From NCBI RefSeq assembly GCF_001612845.1, contig NZ_BDBF01000037.1, positions 24,119 to 88,118 of the forward strand: DNA of 64,000 bases, written 5' to 3'. The translations under genes and the position numbers were made by a program. This document shows positions 32,303 to 41,378 of this stretch, piece after piece; positions within the stretch are counted from its first letter, which is position 1, and each line of letters starts with the position of its first letter. Origin of the DNA: Nocardia elegans NBRC 108235. GTDB lineage: Bacteria; Actinomycetota; Actinomycetes; Mycobacteriales; Mycobacteriaceae. The notes under the pieces were generated by a model, which ran no database searches, was not told where the DNA came from, and saw nothing but the letters and a program-made list of their open reading frames with translations.

Positions 32303-34099
32303 ATGCCTGAAGAGACCGGCGTCGTCGACGACCTCGGATTGTCACCGGCGGCCCTGGCGACGGTCGCCGAACGGTACCTGCGGCGCGATGCCGGGGGCCG
32401 GATCTGCGAGTCGCCGGGCCGGATGATGGATCGGGTCGCCCGGTTCGTCGCCGGTGCGGAGGACGCCTACCGGGCCGGCAGCAGCGAATACTGGGCGCAG
32501 CGGTTCGCGGCACTGCTGCGCAGCCGTGAGTTCCTTCCGAATTCGCCGACCTTGATGAATGCGGGCGCCGGTGACGGTGTGCTCTCCGGCTGCTTTGTTC
32601 TGCCACTGGAGGATTCGCTCGACTCCATCTTCACCACGCTGCGCACCGCCGCACTCCTGCATCGCTCGGGCGCCGGAACGGGATTCGCGTTCTCGCATCT
32701 GCGCCCCCGCGGCTCGCGCATATCGACCGGAGGGTCGGCGAGCGGTCCGGTCTCGTTCATCCAGCTGTTCGATGCGGCGGCCCGGGTGATCCGTTTGGGC
32801 GGGCGGCGCCGGGCCGCCAATATGGCGGTGCTGCACGTCCGTCACCCGGATATCCGCGAGTTCGTGCACGCTAAGACCGACACGACCGTGCTCCCGACGT
32901 TCAACCTGTCGGTGGCGGTGACCGACGAGTTCATGCGCGCGGCCGCCGAGGACCGCGGTCACCGCCTGATCGACCCCCACACCGGCGCGGTCGTCCAGGA
33001 GGTGTCCGCGCGAGGTCTGCTGGCCGACATCGCCGAACAGGCCTGGCGCACAGGAGAACCGGGTGTCTTGTTCCTGGATGCTGTCGCCCGGGCCGATCCG
33101 CTTCCCGACCTGGGGCCGCTGGAAGCCACCAATCCGTGCGGCGAGGTTCCGCTCTTACCGTACGAATCCTGCAATCTCGGATCGATCTGCCTGCCCCGGC
33201 TCCTCGACGGCGACCACATCGACGAGCAACGCCTCGCACGCGTCGTGCGCGAGGGTGTGCGCTTTCTCGACGATGTCATCGACGTCGCGGAGTATCCCGT
33301 GCCCGAACTCGGGGCCGCCGCGCGCGCCACCCGAAAAATCGGCCTCGGCATCATGGGGCTGGCGGAAACCCTTGCCGCACTCGGCCTTCCGTACGACAGC
33401 GCGGAAGCGGTGGGTTTCACCGATCGATTGATGTCGCGGATCGCGCGGTGGGCGCGGACCGCGTCCCGGGAACTCGCCGCCGAGCGCGGGGCGTTCCCGC
33501 TGTTCGAACGGAGCATCCCGGCCCGGCAGAACGCGCCGCCGGTGCGCAACGCGCAGGTCACGTCCATCGCGCCGACCGGAACCATATCCCTCATCGCCGG
33601 GGTGAGCGCGGGGATCGAGCCGCTGTTCGCCCTGGCATACACGCGCCATCTGATCGGTCGGCAATTCGATTGTGTGGAACCGCTTTTCGAGCAGGCCGCC
33701 ATCGAACGCGGAGTGTGGTCGGAGACGGTGGCGGCCGAGGTCGCCGCGACGGGTATCGCGGGCGCGAACCTTCCCGCCGATCTCCGTCGCCTGTTCCGTA
33801 CGGCGCACCAGATCGCGCCGGTCTGGCATGTGCGGATGCAGACCGCGGTGCAGCGCCACACCGACGCGGCGGTCGCCAAGACCGTCAACATGGCGCCCGA
33901 CTCGTCCGTCCCCGATGTCGAAGCCGTCTTCACTCACGCCTGGCGGGCGGGAAACAAGGGTGTCACGGTGTATCGCTCGGGCAGCAGACCGGATCAGGTG
34001 CTGCGGTATCCGGAAGCGAGCACCAACAAGAGCAACGAGACGGTCGTCGTGCGCGGTGTGTACGGCGGAGGCACCGCGGTTCCGGAGCGCAGCGCGTGA
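32303..34099 (+). CDS. nrdZ: Adenosylcobalamin-dependent (class II) ribonucleotide reductase, NrdZ-like
   Basis: A 598-aa reductase that would make deoxynucleotides without oxygen. Features: FLPNSPTLMNAG, VLSGCFVLPLEDS (redox Cys), HRSGAGTGFAFSHLRP, NPCGEVPLLPYESCNLGSIC (radical-site Cys and Glu in NPCGE) and SIAPTGTISLIAGVSAGIEP. No N-terminal ATP-cone is present, so allosteric activity control is probably lacking. It ends without a clear Cys-rich redox tail. M. tuberculosis NrdZ (Rv0570) belongs to the DosR regulon and sits by Rv0569. It is co-transcribed with the CBS gene (12-bp gap). Confidence 0.9.
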   Translation: MPEETGVVDDLGLSPAALATVAERYLRRDAGGRICESPGRMMDRVARFVAGAEDAYRAGSSEYWAQRFAALLRSREFLPNSPTLMNAGAGDGVLSGCFVLPLEDSLDSIFTTLRTAALLHRSGAGTGFAFSHLRPRGSRISTGGSASGPVSFIQLFDAAARVIRLGGRRRAANMAVLHVRHPDIREFVHAKTDTTVLPTFNLSVAVTDEFMRAAAEDRGHRLIDPHTGAVVQEVSARGLLADIAEQAWRTGEPGVLFLDAVARADPLPDLGPLEATNPCGEVPLLPYESCNLGSICLPRLLDGDHIDEQRLARVVREGVRFLDDVIDVAEYPVPELGAAARATRKIGLGIMGLAETLAALGLPYDSAEAVGFTDRLMSRIARWARTASRELAAERGAFPLFERSIPARQNAPPVRNAQVTSIAPTGTISLIAGVSAGIEPLFALAYTRHLIGRQFDCVEPLFEQAAIERGVWSETVAAEVAATGIAGANLPADLRRLFRTAHQIAPVWHVRMQTAVQRHTDAAVAKTVNMAPDSSVPDVEAVFTHAWRAGNKGVTVYRSGSRPDQVLRYPEASTNKSNETVVVRGVYGGGTAVPERSA

Positions 34100-34129
34100 T
34101 GCCCGGACGAGTTCGACTGTCCCGCGGGC

Positions 34130-35029
34130 CTAGGCCGTTCGGCGCGCGACGATGACCGGGCATTCGGCCGACTGCACCACCGCCCGGCTGGTGGAGCCGA
34201 GCAGCATTCCGGCGAATCCGCCGCGGCCGTGACTGCCGACGACCACCAGCTGTGCGTGCTCGGCCTCGGCGAGCAGGGCGCGGGCGGGCTTTTCGGGGAC
34301 GGCGATGCTGTGCACCGCGACCTCGGGGTGGCGATCCCGATGTGCGGCAAGGCTTTCCGTCAACAGAGCGAATTCCTTCTCGCGTGCCTGTTCCCACGCA
34401 CCGGTGGACAGTTCGCCACCGGTCGAGTCGTTCCAGCACCGCAGCGCGGTGACCCCGACACCGCGCAGCTCGGCCTCTTCGAAAGCGATCGCCACCGCGG
34501 GCACGCTGTTGTCGCTGCCGTCCGTACCGACCAGAACGGGCCGGCGGGCGGAGATCGGGTCGAGGCTCGACGACGTCCGCACCACAGCCACCGGACAGTG
34601 GGCGTAGTGAACCATGGCCGAACTCACCGAACCGAGGAAAGCCCGGTGAACGGCACCGCGCCCCCGGCTGCCGACCACGACGGTCCGCGCGGTCCGCGAT
34701 CGCATGATCAGGCAGGGGATGATCGGATCGAAGGTCACCTCGCGGCCGATCGTCAGCGCATCGGCTGCGACCGCCGCTCGGGCGATGCGCACCGCCTCGT
34801 CGGCGACGCGCTCACCGTCGTCCCGCATCTGCTCGACGGCCTCCGCCGTCACATACGGCACCGGTCCGTAGGCCCCTTGAAACGCCACGGAGGCGAGCAC
34901 GTGCAGCGGACATCCGTGCAGTGCCGCGTCGGCTGCGGCCCACGCGACGGCCTGCTGCGATACGGCGGACCCGTCGGTCGCCACCACGATCGGAGCAGGT
35001 GATCGCGCCCCGCGCGTCTCCTCGGTCAT
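34130..35029 (-). CDS. Tandem universal stress protein (Usp)
   Basis: 299 aa with two Usp domains: residues about 12-150, starting PIVVATDGSAVSQQAVAWAA, and about 162-297, starting PVLVGTDGSDNSVPAVAIAF. Each ends with an ATP-binding loop, GSRGRGAVHRAFLGSVS and GSHGRGGFAGMLLGSTS, matching G-2x-G-9x-G(S/T). Both domains therefore probably bind ATP. Tandem Usp proteins are common in the DosR regulon. The gene lies 38 bp after the Hsp20 gene and is probably co-transcribed with it. Confidence 0.92.
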   Translation of the reverse strand: MTEETRGARSPAPIVVATDGSAVSQQAVAWAAADAALHGCPLHVLASVAFQGAYGPVPYVTAEAVEQMRDDGERVADEAVRIARAAVAADALTIGREVTFDPIIPCLIMRSRTARTVVVGSRGRGAVHRAFLGSVSSAMVHYAHCPVAVVRTSSSLDPISARRPVLVGTDGSDNSVPAVAIAFEEAELRGVGVTALRCWNDSTGGELSTGAWEQAREKEFALLTESLAAHRDRHPEVAVHSIAVPEKPARALLAEAEHAQLVVVGSHGRGGFAGMLLGSTSRAVVQSAECPVIVARRTA

Positions 35030-35067
35030 GTCGATGTCCCTTCCGGGAGTCGGTGGCCGGTGCCCGG

Positions 35068-35490
35068 TCAGTCGCCGGACTTCACGTCGACCTTCGTCAC
35101 CTTCTCCTTCGGCTCGCCCATCGGAACGGTGACCGTGAGGATGCCCTTGGCATATGTCGCGTCGATGCCCTCGTCCTGCGCTCCCTCGGGAAGCGAGACG
35201 GTGCGTTCGAAGGAGCCGTAGCTGAACTCCGAGCGCCCCTTCTCCTCGTGGGATTCGCTGCGCTCGGCCTTGATGGTGAGCAAGCCGCCATGCACGGACA
35301 CTTCGACGTCCTTCGCCGGATCGATGCCGGGAATCTCGGTACGCACCACATAGTGGCCGTCGTCGACGGACTCCTCCACCCGCAGTAGATGACTGCCGAA
35401 CATCGGCGCCAAGCCGGGAGTGAACGCATTCCACCAATCGGTGAAGTCAGGTAGCAGCGATCCGGGGCGGTGGGCGGGAAGCAGGTTCAT
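35068..35490 (-). CDS. Hsp20/alpha-crystallin small heat shock protein (HspX-like)
   Basis: A 140-aa chaperone. The alpha-crystallin domain covers about residues 38-130, including VRTEIPGIDPAKDVEVSVHG, LLTIKAERSESHEEKGRSEF and SYGSFERTVSLPEGA. The size is close to M. tuberculosis HspX/Acr (144 aa), the major dormancy protein. The IXI motif is not evident in the C-terminal tail (KEKVTKVDVKSGD). A DosR-like box lies about 95-110 bp upstream, and the Usp gene follows. Confidence 0.92.
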   Translation of the reverse strand: MNLLPAHRPGSLLPDFTDWWNAFTPGLAPMFGSHLLRVEESVDDGHYVVRTEIPGIDPAKDVEVSVHGGLLTIKAERSESHEEKGRSEFSYGSFERTVSLPEGAQDEGIDATYAKGILTVTVPMGEPKEKVTKVDVKSGD

Positions 35491-35583
35491 GATCACTCCT
35501 CGGCTGTGTGGTGGGTACCTGTTCCTATCCCTCGATCTCAGCGTGGCAGGCCGCGCACTCCTAGGGCAGCGAGTCTTCACCCC

Positions 35584-35601
35584 CGAGTGACGGAAGTCCT
35601 C
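35584..35601 (-). promoter_or_regulatory. DosR-box-like site upstream of Hsp20
   Basis: On the minus strand: AGGACTTCCGTCACTCGG. Twelve of 14 core bases match GGACTTTCGGCACT at 31542-31555. It lies about 95 bp before the hsp20 start and overlaps the end of the upstream SPFH gene's trailer. Confidence 0.45.
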
Positions 35602-35605
35602 ACGG

Positions 35606-36481
35606 TTATCGGTCCTGTTCGGCGCCCGTGGTGCCGGCCGGTGTGCGCTCGCTCGTCGCGCCGTTGAGCCGGCCGGGGTGGGTGAGTGGGTGAAGTGCTT
35701 CGGCCGCACCGGCTTCGCGGGCGAAGAAGCTGCTGATGTCGCCGATCGCACTCATCAGCGGTGCCGGGAACACGACGGTGGTGTTCTTGTCGACGCCCAG
35801 TTCGATCAGGGTTTGCAGGTTGCGAAGCTGCAGTGCCAGCGGGTGCGCGACCATGATGTCGGAAGCCTCGCCCAGTGAGGCGGCGGCCAGCGATTCGCCC
35901 TCGGCGGCAATGATTTTCGCGCGCTTTTCGCGCTCGGCTTCGGCCTGGCGGGCCATCGCCCGCTGCATGCTGTCGGGAAGTTGGATGTCTTTCAGTTCGA
36001 CCAGGGTTACCTCGACTCCCCACTCCACCGTGGTCGCGTCGAGGATCTGGCGGATGTCGGCATTGATCACGTCGGTCTCGGCGAGCGCTTGGTCGAGGGT
36101 GTGCTGACCCACCACCTTGCGCAGGGTGGTCTGTGCGATCTGATCGATCGCCGCGGCGACGTTCTCGATGACGATCACCGATTTCGCGGCGTCGACCACC
36201 CGGAAGTAGGCGACCGCCGAGATGTCGACACTGACGTTGTCGCGGGTGATGATGCCCTGCGACTGGATCGGCAGTGTCACGATGCGCATGGAGACCAGGC
36301 GCAGCCGGTCGACCACCGGAATGATGAACCGCAGACCCGGTTCGCGCACGGCGATGAGCCGGCCCAGCCGGAACAGCACGCCGCGCTGATACTGGTTGAC
36401 CACCCGGATCGACAACGCCGCGACGATCGCGACGAGTACGACGACGGCGACGATGATCACGGTGATGGTGGCACTACTCAT
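35606..36481 (-). CDS. SPFH/Band 7 (slipin-like) membrane protein
   Basis: 291 aa. An N-terminal membrane span (ITVIIVAVVVLVAIVAALSI) is followed by the SPFH domain: VVNQYQRGVLFRLGRLIAVR, SQGIITRDNVSVDISAVAYF and RVVDAAKSVIVIENVAAAID. Later come TTLRKVVGQHTLDQALAE and the charged helix MQRAMARQAEAEREKRAKII. This is the bacterial slipin/stomatin pattern of membrane-microdomain scaffold proteins. No NfeD partner is adjacent; instead an amphi-Trp protein precedes it by 9 bp. Confidence 0.92.
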   Translation of the reverse strand: MSSATITVIIVAVVVLVAIVAALSIRVVNQYQRGVLFRLGRLIAVREPGLRFIIPVVDRLRLVSMRIVTLPIQSQGIITRDNVSVDISAVAYFRVVDAAKSVIVIENVAAAIDQIAQTTLRKVVGQHTLDQALAETDVINADIRQILDATTVEWGVEVTLVELKDIQLPDSMQRAMARQAEAEREKRAKIIAAEGESLAAASLGEASDIMVAHPLALQLRNLQTLIELGVDKNTTVVFPAPLMSAIGDISSFFAREAGAAEALHPLTHPGRLNGATSERTPAGTTGAEQDR

Positions 36482-36490
36482 GGGCCGGTC

Positions 36491-36730
36491 TCACTTCCTG
36501 CGTGTCGGCGCCCAGTGGAAGGCGAAATCGAGGGTGAGATCGCCGTCGACGGCGCTGTCGATCTCCAGCTCGCGATGCACCTGTCGCGGGACCGGGACGG
36601 TGATTTCCGAGTTGCCGATCCCGTAGGTCAGATCGGTGCCGGAGTCGAGCCGATCGGCGATGTGGCGCAATTCGGCGGCCAGCTCGCCGCGGGTCAGAGT
36701 GCAGTGATTCTCGTACAGCGTGTGTGCCAT
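36491..36730 (-). CDS. Amphi-Trp domain protein
   Basis: A 79-aa protein, MAHTLYENHCTLTRGELAAE, then LRHIADRLDSG and a beta-rich half with LTLDFAFHWAP. Size and order (two short helices, then strands ending in F.W) fit the amphi-Trp family of small domains. Function is unknown. It is 9 bp upstream of the SPFH gene on the same strand and so co-transcribed with it. Confidence 0.65.
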   Translation of the reverse strand: MAHTLYENHCTLTRGELAAELRHIADRLDSGTDLTYGIGNSEITVPVPRQVHRELEIDSAVDGDLTLDFAFHWAPTRRK

Positions 36731-36763
36731 GGTGATCAGTGCACGCCCGCGGTCGGTTCATCG

Positions 36764-36784
36764 CCAGGGGAGCACTACCCCGAA
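36764..36784 (-). promoter_or_regulatory. Weak DosR-box-like site before amphi-Trp/SPFH
   Basis: Minus strand: TTCGGGGTAGTGCTCCCCTG. TTCGGG and the TCCC half match the DosR consensus ends, but the centre does not. The inverted repeat GGGG-N7-CCCC is clear. It is about 34 bp before the amphi-Trp start. Confidence 0.3.
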
Positions 36785-36833
36785 TGGTCATGGCCTTGGT
36801 CACTCGGCCGCACGGGCGACGCGGTCTCGCACC

Positions 36834-37349
36834 TCAGAGTTGAAGAACGACGTGCACGATGTCGTTGTCGTAGTCGGCCGACATCGGAATGTCGATATCC
36901 TTCAGCAACTGCATCATGGTGGAATTCGTCGCCATGACGTCGGCGACGAATCTGTCGATACCGCGGCGGCGGCCGTCGTCGGCGAGGCGCGTGAGCAGGG
37001 CGGTGCCGATGCCCGACTGCTGATCTTCATGCGCTACGACCATGGCCACCTCGGCGCAGTGTGTGCCGGGGGAGACGATGTAGTTCGCGACACCGATGAG
37101 CCGAGGTCCGAGAAACGCGCCCACCGCGCCGTGCCCCGGATCGTTGCTCGCTGTCGCCGCGGCCAGATGTTCCAGATGTTTCGGCCGCGGCCCGAAGAAT
37201 CGGTAGTAGCTGTCGTGTTCGTCGAGCGCCGCGTGGAGGTCGCGAACAGCGCTCGCATCGCCGGGGCCGAGCCGGCGAAAGGTGACATCGTCGAGATCCA
37301 GGGTCGTCTCCGCGGTCGGGGCGAATTCCGGATCGTGGGGGTGCGACAT
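36834..37349 (-). CDS. GNAT-family acetyltransferase
   Basis: A 171-aa acetyltransferase. The acetyl-CoA loop lies in AEVAMVVAHEDQQSGIGTAL (Q/RxxGxG as QQSGIG), followed by LLTRLADDGRRRGIDRFVAD. The N-terminal half has the usual SYYRFFGPRPK substrate region, similar to GNAT domains fused to acyl-CoA synthetases or found alone in stress loci. The ATG at 37349 is 36 bp downstream of a good DosR-like box. Confidence 0.85.
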   Translation of the reverse strand: MSHPHDPEFAPTAETTLDLDDVTFRRLGPGDASAVRDLHAALDEHDSYYRFFGPRPKHLEHLAAATASNDPGHGAVGAFLGPRLIGVANYIVSPGTHCAEVAMVVAHEDQQSGIGTALLTRLADDGRRRGIDRFVADVMATNSTMMQLLKDIDIPMSADYDNDIVHVVLQL

Positions 37350-37384
37350 ATCTGCCAGCATCGGCCACGGCCCCGGATTCCCGA

Positions 37385-37402
37385 CAGGGCCGGAGGTCCC
37401 GG
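37385..37402 (-). promoter_or_regulatory. DosR-box-like site before the GNAT gene
   Basis: Minus strand: CCGGGACCTCCGGCCCTG. GGGACC-N3-GGCCC is the form seen in many mycobacterial DosR-activated promoters. It sits 36-53 bp before the GNAT start, and is one of the better-placed matches in the window. Confidence 0.5.
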
Positions 37403-37630
37403 CGTCTGCCGACCGCGGCGAGTGCGACCGGGCCCTCTGTCGGTTGCCGTGTCCAGGGTTCCGGTGCCCGGGTGCCGTCTTCGCGCTATGTACCGGCGGA
37501 ACTCGTCTGCACGCCGGACTCCTTCGTGGCGCGGGTGCGGTGGGCGTTGCATGATTCCCGGTTCGGCGGGCTCGCGGCTGAGGGCCAGGGCCGGCAGGGT
37601 TTCGCTGCCGACGTCGCACACGAGGTGCGT

Positions 37631-38242
37631 TCACCGTCCGCTGACATCCGGGCGGCGCAGGAACGGTATTCGCTCGGCGCGTTCTCGCTCCTCGAGCGAG
37701 AGTTCGAGTTCGGCCAGCGCGGACTGCAATTGCGGAACTCGGCGGTGTCGCAACGCCTGCACCCGCACCCGGGTAGCGGCGAGTTCGTTCTCGACGATGC
37801 GGGCGGCCGCCGCGGCCGTGGCATGCGAGGCCGCCGCGCGGATGGCATCGCGCGCGGCGTCGGCGGCCGCCGGTAGCGCCGCATCGGTGATCACCGTGTC
37901 GTCGTCGACGGGTGGAAATACGCATTCCGTCAACACCGGGTAGCGGACACCGACCACGGTTGTCGCGGTCACTGTCACATCGCACGGCTGGAGCGGTGTG
38001 GCCAGTGTGAGCGGACGACGCCCGCCGGACAGCACCGCGCGCTGATACCACCTGCGAGCCGCTGCATCGGCCGCGATCCAGTCCGCACGGGTTGCCTCAC
38101 ACCGAGCGAGAAGCATCCGATGTTCCTTCTCCAGCAGTGCCTGTTTCCGCTCCAGCAGTGCCACTGCGGTCGCCGCCGCCTCGAGTCGTCCGCGCAGCCA
38201 CAGGCGCCCTGCGCGCCCGGGTGGAATCGGCAACGCCGCCAT
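37631..38242 (-). CDS. atpD: A/V-type ATPase subunit D
   Basis: A 203-aa central-stalk subunit. The long N-terminal and C-terminal helices expected of subunit D are visible: GRLWLRGRLEAAATAVALLE followed by RKQALLEKEHRMLLARCEAT, and ENELAATRVRVQALRHRRVP followed by QLQSALAELELSLEERERAE. It is last in the operon; its ATG overlaps the B-subunit stop codon. The symbol follows archaeal/Thermus usage and is not the F-type beta subunit. Confidence 0.85.
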   Translation of the reverse strand: MAALPIPPGRAGRLWLRGRLEAAATAVALLERKQALLEKEHRMLLARCEATRADWIAADAAARRWYQRAVLSGGRRPLTLATPLQPCDVTVTATTVVGVRYPVLTECVFPPVDDDTVITDAALPAAADAARDAIRAAASHATAAAAARIVENELAATRVRVQALRHRRVPQLQSALAELELSLEERERAERIPFLRRPDVSGR

Positions 38243-39672
38243 CAGCCGGCACCATGCGATTCGCGGAGCGCTTCGGGCAGCATGGTCAATTCCGCGGTGG
38301 GCAACTCGAGCAGCACCCGCCATGCCCGGTTGAAAGTGTCGTTCAGACTTCGACTCTCGGTGGCGCCCTGATCGACGAAGTCACTGCGGAACGCGTCGTC
38401 GAAGTCCAGGTAGGCGCGATCCGTGGCGGTCAGCCCGGCGGTACCGATCAATTCGGTGAGTTCGCGCACCTGCCGCGCCCGCGCGAGCGCGGCCAGAGCT
38501 TGCGCGGCCACCGGCAGATGATCGTCGCGCGTGCGCCCCGCACCGGCGCCGTGGCGCATCAGTCGCGACAGCGAACCGAGTGCATCGATGGGCGGATAGA
38601 TGCCGCGGGCGTGCTCGCTCGCCGAAAGCACGATTTGGCCTTCGGTGATGTAGCCGGTCAGGTCCGGCACGGGATGGGTGATATCGGCTCCGGGCATGGT
38701 CACCACCGGCACCAGGGTCACCGATCCCGGCCGGCCGCGGATACGCCCGCACCGTTCGTATATCGAGGCCAGATCGCTGTACAGGTAGCCCGGATAGGCT
38801 CGGCGACCAGGTATTTCACCGCGGGCAGCCGACACTTCCCGGACTGCTTCGGCGTAGTTGGTCATATCGGTGAGCACGACCAGCACATCCCGCCCACCCG
38901 ATTCCCCGAATGCCAGCTGCTCGGCGACCGTCAACGCGATCCTCGGTGTGAGAATGCGTTCGACCACCGGATCGTCCGCGAGATTCAGCAGCAGTACCAA
39001 TTGCTGCGCCGCCCCGCGCTCCGCAAGCGCCTCCCGGACGAAGCGGGCATCCGCGTGAGTCACCCCCATCGTCGCGACCACCACACAGAACGACTCCCCG
39101 CCGGTTCCGCCCTGCGCGGCGATCTGACATGCAAGGCGCAGATGCGGCAGCCCGGGCGGCGAGAATATCGGCAGCTTCTGACCACGCACGAGCGTGGTGA
39201 GCGCGTCGATCACCGACACACCCGTGAGAACCGGTTCCACGGGGGCTTCCCGTCGCACCGGATTGAGCGGAGCGCCGCCGACCGGCATCAGCGCGCCGGT
39301 GACCGGTGGACCGCCGTCCAGGGGGATGCCACGGCCGTTGCACACCCGTCCCAGCCAGCGTTCGCCGACGGGGATCAGGTAAGGCGCGCCGGTGAATTCG
39401 GCACGGACCGCCCCGGGGTCCATATCCGCGGTTCCCTCCAGCATCTCCACCACGGCGAGGTCTCGGGCGATATCCAGCACCACTCCGTGGCGCACCCGCC
39501 CATCACCCAGCCTCACCCGCACGAATTCGTCCCACCCCACTCCTTCCACCCCGGAGACCAGCAACAGCGGGCCGCGCAGTTCCCGCACCCGCGTGTACTC
39601 GACCCAATTGCGAACGATCCTGCCCCCGTGCGGCTTCGGCGCGAGGGTCGGCCGATCCCCGGCTGCTGTCAT
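38242..39672 (-). CDS. atpB: A/V-type ATPase regulatory subunit B
   Basis: A 476-aa non-catalytic head subunit. There is no Walker A: the P-loop position reads FSPPGLPHLRLACQIAAQ, as in B subunits. Typical features are VCNGRGIPLDGGPPV, TGVSVIDALTTLVRGQKLPI, TDMTNYAEAVREVSAARGEI and YPGYLYSDLASIYERCGRI. The PIDALGSLSRLMRHGAGAGR stretch holds the arginine-finger 'SLSRLM'. It overlaps the A-subunit stop by 4 bp (ATGA). Confidence 0.95.
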   Translation of the reverse strand: MTAAGDRPTLAPKPHGGRIVRNWVEYTRVRELRGPLLLVSGVEGVGWDEFVRVRLGDGRVRHGVVLDIARDLAVVEMLEGTADMDPGAVRAEFTGAPYLIPVGERWLGRVCNGRGIPLDGGPPVTGALMPVGGAPLNPVRREAPVEPVLTGVSVIDALTTLVRGQKLPIFSPPGLPHLRLACQIAAQGGTGGESFCVVVATMGVTHADARFVREALAERGAAQQLVLLLNLADDPVVERILTPRIALTVAEQLAFGESGGRDVLVVLTDMTNYAEAVREVSAARGEIPGRRAYPGYLYSDLASIYERCGRIRGRPGSVTLVPVVTMPGADITHPVPDLTGYITEGQIVLSASEHARGIYPPIDALGSLSRLMRHGAGAGRTRDDHLPVAAQALAALARARQVRELTELIGTAGLTATDRAYLDFDDAFRSDFVDQGATESRSLNDTFNRAWRVLLELPTAELTMLPEALRESHGAG

Positions 39673-41378
39673 CTCAGTTCCCCGATCCGGTCCAGCATCT
39701 CGTCGCGCAGCCGCACGACGACGGTCGTGTCCTGCGGCCCGGCTGTTTCGCGCGCCCGCACCAGGGGGCCGAAATCCAACTCCTCGACACGTTCCGGCGC
39801 AACACCTTTCGCGACGACCTCGCGGCAACGATCGATCACCGCCGACATCGCGTCGACCAACGCCACGGTCTTGGCCATCGCGCAATGAGAATCGTTGGCC
39901 GACAACGCATTCTGTGTGAGCAGCCCTTCCCGTAGCAGGCGGCCGGCCAGCATCGTCACCCTCTGATCGGCGGGCAGCGCCTCCAGCCCGACCAGTTCGG
40001 TCAGCGTCGCGAGGCGATCCGCCTCCGCGAGCAACGCGACGACACGTCCGCGGCGCTGGCCCCACATCTGGTCCCCTGCCCGGTCGTATCCGGCGGCCAC
40101 CGCGTCGACGTCGTAGGAGAACGATGCCGACCACGAAACAGCGGGATAGTGCCGGGCATAGGCGAGTTCCCGGTCCAGACTCCATCGACAGCGCACGAAT
40201 CGCTCGGTCTGAGCGGTCACCGGCTCCGTCAGATCTCCGCCCGGTGGCGACACCGCTCCGATGATCGTCACCGAGCCGGAACGTCCGCCCAGGGTCCGCA
40301 CCGCACCCGCGCGCTCGTAGAAGGCGGCCAGAGCCGAACCCAAATCTGCCGGATAACCCTCTTCCGCGGGCAGCGCCCCCAGACGAGAAGCGAACTCGCG
40401 CAGGGCTTCCGCCCATCGAGAGGTCGAATCCGCGACGATCACGGTGTCGTATCCCATGTCGCGGAAGTACTCGGCCACCGTGACGCCGGTATAGATGCTG
40501 GCCTCCCGTGCCATCATCGGCATATTGGACGTATTGGCGATGATCACGGTGCGCTCGATCAGTTTTCCGCCGCCGCGCGGGTCGCTCAGCGCGAACAACT
40601 CGTCGATGATGTCCGCCAGTTCGTTTCCCCGCTCACCACAACCGACATAGACGATCACATCGGCCGTGCACCACTTGGCGATCTGCTGGAGCAGCATCGT
40701 CTTACCGGTCCCGAAACCTCCCGGCACACCGACCGTTCCGCCCTTGACGACCGGAAACAGCAGATCGACTACCCGCTGACCGGTGAGCAACGGCGCCGCG
40801 GAGCCCACAGGGCCGCTGTGCGGGCGCGCGCTGCGAACCGGCCAGCGTTGCGCGATCCGCACCGGCCGGCCGCCGACGTCGGCAACGGCGTCATCGGCCG
40901 AATAATCCCCTTCCGCGGCAATCGTTTCCACCTCGCCGCTCGTATCCGGAGGAACGAGGACTCGGTATTCCATCGGACCGCCATCGGTCAGCGCACCGAG
41001 CACGGCCCCCGGACCGACCGTGGTTCCCACCTCCACGGACGGACGGAAATGGTGTCGGCGCGCGACAGCCCGGTCGGCGCCCCTGGGCAGCAGCCAGGTC
41101 GGGGCGTCCGCCAGCGGTCGCAGCAGGCCGTCGAAGACGCCGCCGAGCAGTTCCGGTGACAGCGAAACCGACAGCGGCGCGTGCAAGGGGGCAACCATCG
41201 AACCGGGCCTCAATCCGCCCGTGTATTCGTATGCCTGGACCGTCACCCGCTCTTCGTCGATACGAACGACTTCCGCCGGTAGTCCGTCGTCGCCCAGGGC
41301 TACCAGATGGTTCATCGCCACCCCGGGGAAGCCGCTCACTTCCACCAGCGGTCCCGCTACTCTCAGCACAACGCTCAT
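39669..41378 (-). CDS. atpA: A/V-type ATPase catalytic subunit A
   Basis: A 569-aa catalytic subunit. Walker A is VPGGFGTGKTMLLQQIAKW, where most family members have GAFGCGKT. It is followed by YVGCGERGNELADIIDEL, NTSNMPMMAREASIYTGVTV and ADSTSRWAEALREFASRLGA (Walker B region). The non-homologous region typical of A subunits (about 110-200) is present, which separates it from F-type beta. It hydrolyses or makes ATP at the cytoplasmic head. Confidence 0.95.
   Translation of the reverse strand: MSVVLRVAGPLVEVSGFPGVAMNHLVALGDDGLPAEVVRIDEERVTVQAYEYTGGLRPGSMVAPLHAPLSVSLSPELLGGVFDGLLRPLADAPTWLLPRGADRAVARRHHFRPSVEVGTTVGPGAVLGALTDGGPMEYRVLVPPDTSGEVETIAAEGDYSADDAVADVGGRPVRIAQRWPVRSARPHSGPVGSAAPLLTGQRVVDLLFPVVKGGTVGVPGGFGTGKTMLLQQIAKWCTADVIVYVGCGERGNELADIIDELFALSDPRGGGKLIERTVIIANTSNMPMMAREASIYTGVTVAEYFRDMGYDTVIVADSTSRWAEALREFASRLGALPAEEGYPADLGSALAAFYERAGAVRTLGGRSGSVTIIGAVSPPGGDLTEPVTAQTERFVRCRWSLDRELAYARHYPAVSWSASFSYDVDAVAAGYDRAGDQMWGQRRGRVVALLAEADRLATLTELVGLEALPADQRVTMLAGRLLREGLLTQNALSANDSHCAMAKTVALVDAMSAVIDRCREVVAKGVAPERVEELDFGPLVRARETAGPQDTTVVVRLRDEMLDRIGELR

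Noticed and set aside
38092..39888. 598-codon plus-strand ORF
   Set aside because: Antisense shadow of the V-ATPase B and A subunit genes; Arg/His-rich with no domain.
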